Positions 55,373 through 59,057 of a stretch of DNA of 59,057 bases are shown here, one piece after another. A program made the translations under genes and the position numbers. Source of the stretch: Sulfurimonadaceae bacterium (GTDB lineage Bacteria > Campylobacterota > Campylobacteria > Campylobacterales > Sulfurimonadaceae). Numbering within the stretch: the stretch's first letter is position 1; the number at the start of each line of letters is the position of its first letter. The notes beneath the pieces are model-generated. The model worked only from the letters and a program-made list of their open reading frames with translations. It was not told where the DNA came from and did no database searches. Location of the stretch: contig JAQUHB010000018.1 of NCBI GenBank assembly GCA_028683835.1, forward strand, positions 1 to 59,057, read 5' to 3'.

Positions 55373-55894
55373 ATGGCAATTGAAGCAAATCAAATAGTCT
55401 CTATTGAGTATGAAGTACGTGATGGTGATACTGTTGTGGATAGTAATATCGGTGGAGCACCATTAGTATTTATGTTTGGAAAAGGTCAGATTATTCCTGG
55501 TCTTGAAAATGGCATTAAAAACATGGCTATCGGTGAAAAAGGTGACGTTCATGTTAAAGCAGAAGACGCTTATGGTGTTTATAATGAAGAAGCAGTTGAA
55601 GAGTTGCCTCGTGAGCAATTTGCTGGAATTGAACTTGAAATGGGCATGAGCCTTTATGGTCAAGGTGAAGATGGTTCAACTGTACAAGTAATAGTAAAAG
55701 AGATTGGTGAAGATACGGTTGTGATCGATTTTAATCATCCTTTAGCTGGTAAAGCTTTGATGTTTACTGTTGCAATTAATAATATTCGTGATGCATCTGC
55801 TGAAGAAGTAATGTCTGGAGTCCCTGTTGAAAATATGGTAGATGACTCTGGTTGTTGTGGAACTGGCGGCGGCAGTGGCTGTGGCTGTCACTAA
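55373..55894 (+). CDS. slyD: SlyD FKBP-type peptidyl-prolyl isomerase/metallochaperone
   Basis: A 173-residue cytoplasmic folding helper. The FKBP core (PLVFMFGKGQIIPGLENGIK) with an inserted IF chaperone domain is clear, followed by DFNHPLAGKALMF. The tail is rich in Cys, Gly and His (GCCGTGGGSGCGCH), a probable nickel or other metal-binding segment as in other SlyD proteins. The next gene probably starts inside this tail. Confidence 0.95.
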   Translation: MAIEANQIVSIEYEVRDGDTVVDSNIGGAPLVFMFGKGQIIPGLENGIKNMAIGEKGDVHVKAEDAYGVYNEEAVEELPREQFAGIELEMGMSLYGQGEDGSTVQVIVKEIGEDTVVIDFNHPLAGKALMFTVAINNIRDASAEEVMSGVPVENMVDDSGCCGTGGGSGCGCH

Positions 55895-56636
55895 ATTTAT
55901 TACCGCTTCTAACGCTTCAAAAGAAGCGTTCAAGACTGCAAATTTATTAAAATCTCTCACTGTAAATACATTAATTTATGGTGAGCGAGGTACCGGTAAA
56001 AAAACACTTGCAAAGTATATAGTTCCAAATGCATCCGTTATAGATGCATCTTCTTTTGATGAACTTTTGACAGCTATTGAAAGTAGCAGTGAAATAATAA
56101 TTACCAATATAGAAACTTCTCCAAATATTCATAGAGTTTTTCAAGCAATACAAGAAAAAAAAATAAGAGTTGTTGCTACTTCTGTACATGTAAGTACAAA
56201 TGAATTGTATGACGATCTTTTTAGTGTAAAGTTTGACCTTCCCCCATTGAACAAAAGAATGGAAGATGTTGAAGCTTTAATTGATATTTATTTGAATGAA
56301 GTTCAAGAGATAGTGAGAGAAGATGTAAAATTTAATCGTAAAAATTTTGTTCCTGATCTCTTAGATAATTCGATTTCTCTTAAAAAACAGATTTATTCTC
56401 ATGCATTTTTAGAAAATATTACTGTGAATGAATTGATGTATTTGATAGAAAATTATTTAGAAGATAAGATAGGAACAAATAGCGATTATCGAAATAATCT
56501 CTATATATATGAAGTTCCTTTGATTCGTGCAGGACTGAAAAAATTTAAATCTCAACTGCAATTAGCAGATAGATTGGGGCTTAATCGCAATACTTTGAGA
56601 AAAAAAATAGCAGACAATAGTGAATATGGATTATAA
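55881..56636 (+). CDS. Degenerate NtrC-type AAA+ protein with C-terminal Fis helix-turn-helix
   Basis: About 251 residues. A P-loop (LIYGERGTGKKTLA) is followed by weak equivalents of Walker B (EIIITNIE), sensor I (IRVVATSVH) and the R-finger/PPL region (DLFSVKFDLPPLNKRMEDVEALI); the C-terminus is a Fis-type helix-turn-helix (LADRLGLNRNTLRKKIA). The GAFTGA loop that contacts sigma-54 is missing and the domain is shortened, so it is unlikely to be an ordinary sigma-54 activator. The start is uncertain: GTG at 55881 (or 55875), inside the end of slyD. The role is unknown. Confidence 0.75.
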   Translation: MAVTKFITASNASKEAFKTANLLKSLTVNTLIYGERGTGKKTLAKYIVPNASVIDASSFDELLTAIESSSEIIITNIETSPNIHRVFQAIQEKKIRVVATSVHVSTNELYDDLFSVKFDLPPLNKRMEDVEALIDIYLNEVQEIVREDVKFNRKNFVPDLLDNSISLKKQIYSHAFLENITVNELMYLIENYLEDKIGTNSDYRNNLYIYEVPLIRAGLKKFKSQLQLADRLGLNRNTLRKKIADNSEYGL

Positions 56637-56657
56637 ATATTTGATATAGGGAGTTTT

Positions 56658-57596
56658 ATGAGTAAAAAAATAGCAATGATTTTTCCAGGTCAGGGAAGTC
56701 AAACAATCGGTATGGGTAAATCGTTTTATGAAAACAGTGAGTTAGCACGTGAGATGTTTAAAAATGCGGGCGAGAGAATAAGTGTTGATTTTACAAAACT
56801 TTTATTTGAAGAAAATGAGCAACTTTCTCAGACTGCATACACACAACCGGCAATTTTACTGATAAGTGTGATCGCATACCGTCTTTTTCAAGAAGCAAAT
56901 CCAACGGTTGCTACCCTTTTTCTTGGACATTCTTTAGGTGAATTTAGTGCTTTATGTGCATCTGGTGCTATTGATTATGTCGATGCCGTGGAGCTTGTTC
57001 ATAAGCGCGGCGCCTTGATGCAAGATGCTTGTACAGAGATTGAAGCTGGTATGATGGCACTTGTCGGCATGGATGATGATAATGTTGAAAAAGTGTGTGC
57101 AGATGCAAGAGCAGCAGGTAAAAAAGTTTGGGCAGCGAACTTTAACCAAGATGGTCAGATTGTTGTAGCAGGAATGAAAGCGGATCTTGTAGAGATGGAA
57201 GCACTATTTAAAGAAGCCGGTGCAAAACGAGCAATACTTCTAAACATGTCAGTGGCAAGCCACTGTGAACTGCTTGCTCCTGCGCAAGCATCTTTAGAAG
57301 AAGCGATGAGAGCGATGATAACAGAAAACTTTTCTGCACCGATAATCTCAAACGTAACTACAAAATCATACAGCACAAAAGATGAAGCGATCGCTCTTTT
57401 AAAAGATCAGCTTGTAAAACCTGTAAAATATAAACAGTCGATCGAAGCAATCGCAAATGATGTGGATCTTTTTATAGAGTTTGGTAATGGAAATGTTTTA
57501 AAAGGACTCAACCGCAGAATTGCTAAAGATATCGAGACTTTAAATGTTTCTGATATGGACTCTTTAAACAGTGTGATAGAAGCGCTTAAAGCATAA
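56658..57596 (+). CDS. fabD: Malonyl-CoA:ACP transacylase
   Basis: Loads malonyl groups on acyl-carrier protein for fatty-acid synthesis. The 312-residue protein has FPGQGSQTIGMGKSF at the start, the nucleophilic Ser in GHSLGEFSAL, the conserved Arg in LVHKRGALMQDA and the catalytic His in SVASHCELL. AGGGAG precedes the ATG. Confidence 0.97.
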   Translation: MSKKIAMIFPGQGSQTIGMGKSFYENSELAREMFKNAGERISVDFTKLLFEENEQLSQTAYTQPAILLISVIAYRLFQEANPTVATLFLGHSLGEFSALCASGAIDYVDAVELVHKRGALMQDACTEIEAGMMALVGMDDDNVEKVCADARAAGKKVWAANFNQDGQIVVAGMKADLVEMEALFKEAGAKRAILLNMSVASHCELLAPAQASLEEAMRAMITENFSAPIISNVTTKSYSTKDEAIALLKDQLVKPVKYKQSIEAIANDVDLFIEFGNGNVLKGLNRRIAKDIETLNVSDMDSLNSVIEALKA

Positions 57597-57599
57597 GTG

Positions 57600-58316
57600 A
57601 TGAAAATAACTTTAGTTCAGAATGCACCGAAATTAAATAGAACTAACTTAGAAACTATTGTCGCTCAAGTGCTTACATGTAAGAGCGATGTTATCGTATT
57701 TAGTGAGCTCTCTTTGAATGGATATCTTTTACAAGACAAGCTCCTTGAAGATGCATTTCGCATAGATGAACTCAAGTCACTTTGCGATGCAAGTAAAGAA
57801 ACAGATATCGTTGTCGGTGCAGCGCTCAATCTTGACGATGAATATTTTAACTGCGCGCTCTATTTTAGTAGAGGTGAGCTTTTAAGTATACATAAAAAAG
57901 TACATCTTCCAAATTACGGGATGTTTGAAGAAGCGAGATATTTCCATAGTGGTGAAAAGTTTGAGACCTTTGCAACTTCTTATGGTGAAGTCGCGATGCT
58001 TGTGTGCGAAGATCTTTGGCACCCAAATACCGCAGCAGAGCTGTACACGAAAAAACCGAAGATCGTTTATGTACTTGCGGCATCTCCAGCGCGGGGATTT
58101 GAAGATGATTTGTTAACTATTCAAGAACAGTGGTATGCATTATTAAAATCTCTGGCATTGCACTGTGATACAAAAGTCATCTTTGTCAATCGTGTCGGAT
58201 TTGAAGATGGGCTTGGTTTCTGGGGTGGAAGTTGTGTGTTAGATAGAAATGCAAAGATTTTAGAGCAATTCCCGCTCTTTGATACTATAACTAAAACAGT
58301 AGAGGTAAAGATTTGA
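57600..58316 (+). CDS. Carbon-nitrogen hydrolase (nitrilase superfamily)
   Basis: A 238-residue protein with the Glu-Lys-Cys catalytic triad: Glu in VFSELSLNGYLL, Lys in HKKVHLPNYGMFEE and Cys in LVCEDLWHP. The last motif and LAASPARG resemble the glutaminase domain of glutamine-dependent NAD synthetase more than aliphatic nitrilases, so ammonia release from an amide is a fair guess. The start may be the GTG three bases upstream; no strong ribosome-binding site helps decide. A TTACATGTAA copy lies at 57673. Its stop overlaps the TTG start of mtnN. Confidence 0.88.
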   Translation: MKITLVQNAPKLNRTNLETIVAQVLTCKSDVIVFSELSLNGYLLQDKLLEDAFRIDELKSLCDASKETDIVVGAALNLDDEYFNCALYFSRGELLSIHKKVHLPNYGMFEEARYFHSGEKFETFATSYGEVAMLVCEDLWHPNTAAELYTKKPKIVYVLAASPARGFEDDLLTIQEQWYALLKSLALHCDTKVIFVNRVGFEDGLGFWGGSCVLDRNAKILEQFPLFDTITKTVEVKI

Positions 58317-59005
58317 AATTAGCAATAATGGGTGCAATGCCCGAAGAAATAGCACCGATTTTAGAAAAAATCGGAACATATAAAACGACTGAATATGCAG
58401 GAAACAAGTATTATGAAGCAACATATAACGGTGTAGATTTAGTCATTGCATATTCTAAAATAGGTAAAGTTTTTTCAACACTCACCGCAACGACAATGAT
58501 AGAGCATTTTGGTGCACAGAAACTTCTTTTTAGCGGAGTTGCAGGAGCTATAAGCCATGAACTCAAAGTCGGTGATCTGATCGTTGCAACAAAACTTGCT
58601 CAGCATGATCTAGATATCACAGCATTTGGACATCCTTTTGGTTATGTTCCTGAGGGCGCTGTTTTTGTAGAAACAGACAAAATGCTTATAGAACTTTCAA
58701 AAACAGTAGCGGCTGAAATGGGCCTACATGTAAAAGAAGGTATCATCGCAACGGGCGATCAGTTCGTTGCAAACGAAGAGCGTAAAAACTGGATCGGGAG
58801 CACATTTAGTGCAGATGCATTAGAGATGGAAGGCGGTAGTGTCGCGGTTGTGTGTAACGCCTACCATGTACCGTTTTTTATCCTTCGTGCTATTAGTGAC
58901 GCCGCAGATATGGATGCGAGTTTTAGTTTTGATGCATTTTTAGAAAGCAGTGCAAAGACGAGTGCGGAGTTTGTTATGAAAATGGTTGATAAAATTGGAA
59001 AATAA
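58313..59005 (+). CDS. mtnN: 5'-methylthioadenosine/S-adenosylhomocysteine nucleosidase
   Basis: Cleaves SAH, MTA and related nucleosides (including 6-amino-6-deoxyfutalosine in menaquinone synthesis of related Campylobacterota). The 230-residue protein has MGAMPEEIAPI, FSGVAGAI, ATGDQFVA, DALEMEGGSVAVVC and the catalytic Asp in LRAISDAAD. The TTG start overlaps the previous stop (TTGA) and follows AGAGGTAAAG. Confidence 0.95.
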   Translation: MKLAIMGAMPEEIAPILEKIGTYKTTEYAGNKYYEATYNGVDLVIAYSKIGKVFSTLTATTMIEHFGAQKLLFSGVAGAISHELKVGDLIVATKLAQHDLDITAFGHPFGYVPEGAVFVETDKMLIELSKTVAAEMGLHVKEGIIATGDQFVANEERKNWIGSTFSADALEMEGGSVAVVCNAYHVPFFILRAISDAADMDASFSFDAFLESSAKTSAEFVMKMVDKIGK

Positions 59006-59057
59006 AGTTCAACTCTCTAAAAAGATCATGAGTAAACTCGGTAAAACGAATGCCGAG
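58995..59057 (+). CDS. ttcA: Start of a TtcA-like tRNA 2-thiocytidine synthetase (cut by window end)
   Basis: From a TTG at 58995 an open frame runs off the window and reads QLSKKIMSKLGKTNAE, resembling the N-terminus of TtcA-type PP-loop proteins (xLSKKxLKxxGKxNAxF). It overlaps the end of mtnN. As I recall, a PP-loop protein follows the same nucleosidase gene in C. jejuni, which supports the guess. Only about 21 residues are visible; an ATG at 59028 is an alternative start. Confidence 0.5.
   Translation, partial: MENKVQLSKKIMSKLGKTNAE

Overview
The window looks like chromosome from a sulfur-oxidising member of the Campylobacterota (Epsilonproteobacteria), most likely Sulfurimonas or a close relative such as Sulfuricurvum. 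Three things support this: low-GC, densely packed genes; a soxXYZAB thiosulfate-oxidation cluster without soxCD; and a run rplU-rpmA-obgE-proB-fmt-birA-parA-parB-atpF'-atpF-atpH-atpA-atpG-atpD-atpC-exbB-exbD-tonB/tolA-tolB-pal-ybgF-slyD-fabD-mtnN-(ttcA) that, as I recall it, is also the gene order in Campylobacter jejuni. No rRNA, tRNA, CRISPR array, insertion sequence or phage gene was seen. Coding density is very high; the largest gene-free gaps are about 140-160 bases, so no stretch above 300 bases lacks a gene.

Layout: (1) 1-4784, an RND multidrug efflux system (adaptor tail, HAE1 pump, outer-membrane lipoprotein), followed without a gap by dapE and then ridA. (2) 6427-9333, a three-gene signalling unit: a membrane-anchored cache-type sensor with no output domain, an OmpR-type regulator and a histidine kinase. 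(3) 9425-13355, soxXYZAB. (4) 13464-18175, an outer-membrane porin followed by an exported accessory set: metallo-beta-lactamase-fold hydrolase, CxxC thioredoxin-like protein, DsrE-like protein, DUF302 protein and a second DsrE-like protein. (5) 18265-19248 on the minus strand, a hemerythrin/PAS (DUF438-type) protein. (6) 19388-26506, a tightly overlapping operon: HlyD-type adaptor, MFS transporter, ABC ATPase with two nucleotide-binding domains, two ABC-2 permeases and an LpxR-like outer-membrane protein. (7) 26569-30744, a 1391-residue CBS/PAS/GAF/GGDEF/EAL cyclic-di-GMP protein. (8) 30844-33361, MarR regulator, YceI, YgiD-like dioxygenase and pirin, with a perfect palindrome between the promoter -35 and -10. 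(9) 33450-39060, TetR regulator and a second RND efflux system with a short adaptor. (10) 39131 to the end, the conserved housekeeping run: ribosomal proteins, Obg, chromosome partitioning, F1 and the stator of ATP synthase, Tol-Pal, fatty-acid initiation and SAH/MTA recycling.

How the genes work together: the Sox proteins act in the periplasm, where SoxXA joins thiosulfate to the SoxYZ carrier and SoxB releases sulfate. Without SoxCD nearby, the remaining sulfane sulfur must be handled by genes elsewhere or by other proteins, and the porin and redox/sulfur-carrier set next door are natural candidates for uptake, maintenance or sulfur transfer. The right-hand third is core metabolism and envelope energetics.

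The most striking signal not explained by genes is the 10-base palindrome TTACATGTAA. I found nine exact copies, all inside unrelated coding sequences and in two reading frames, against roughly 0.2 expected from a rough base-composition estimate.
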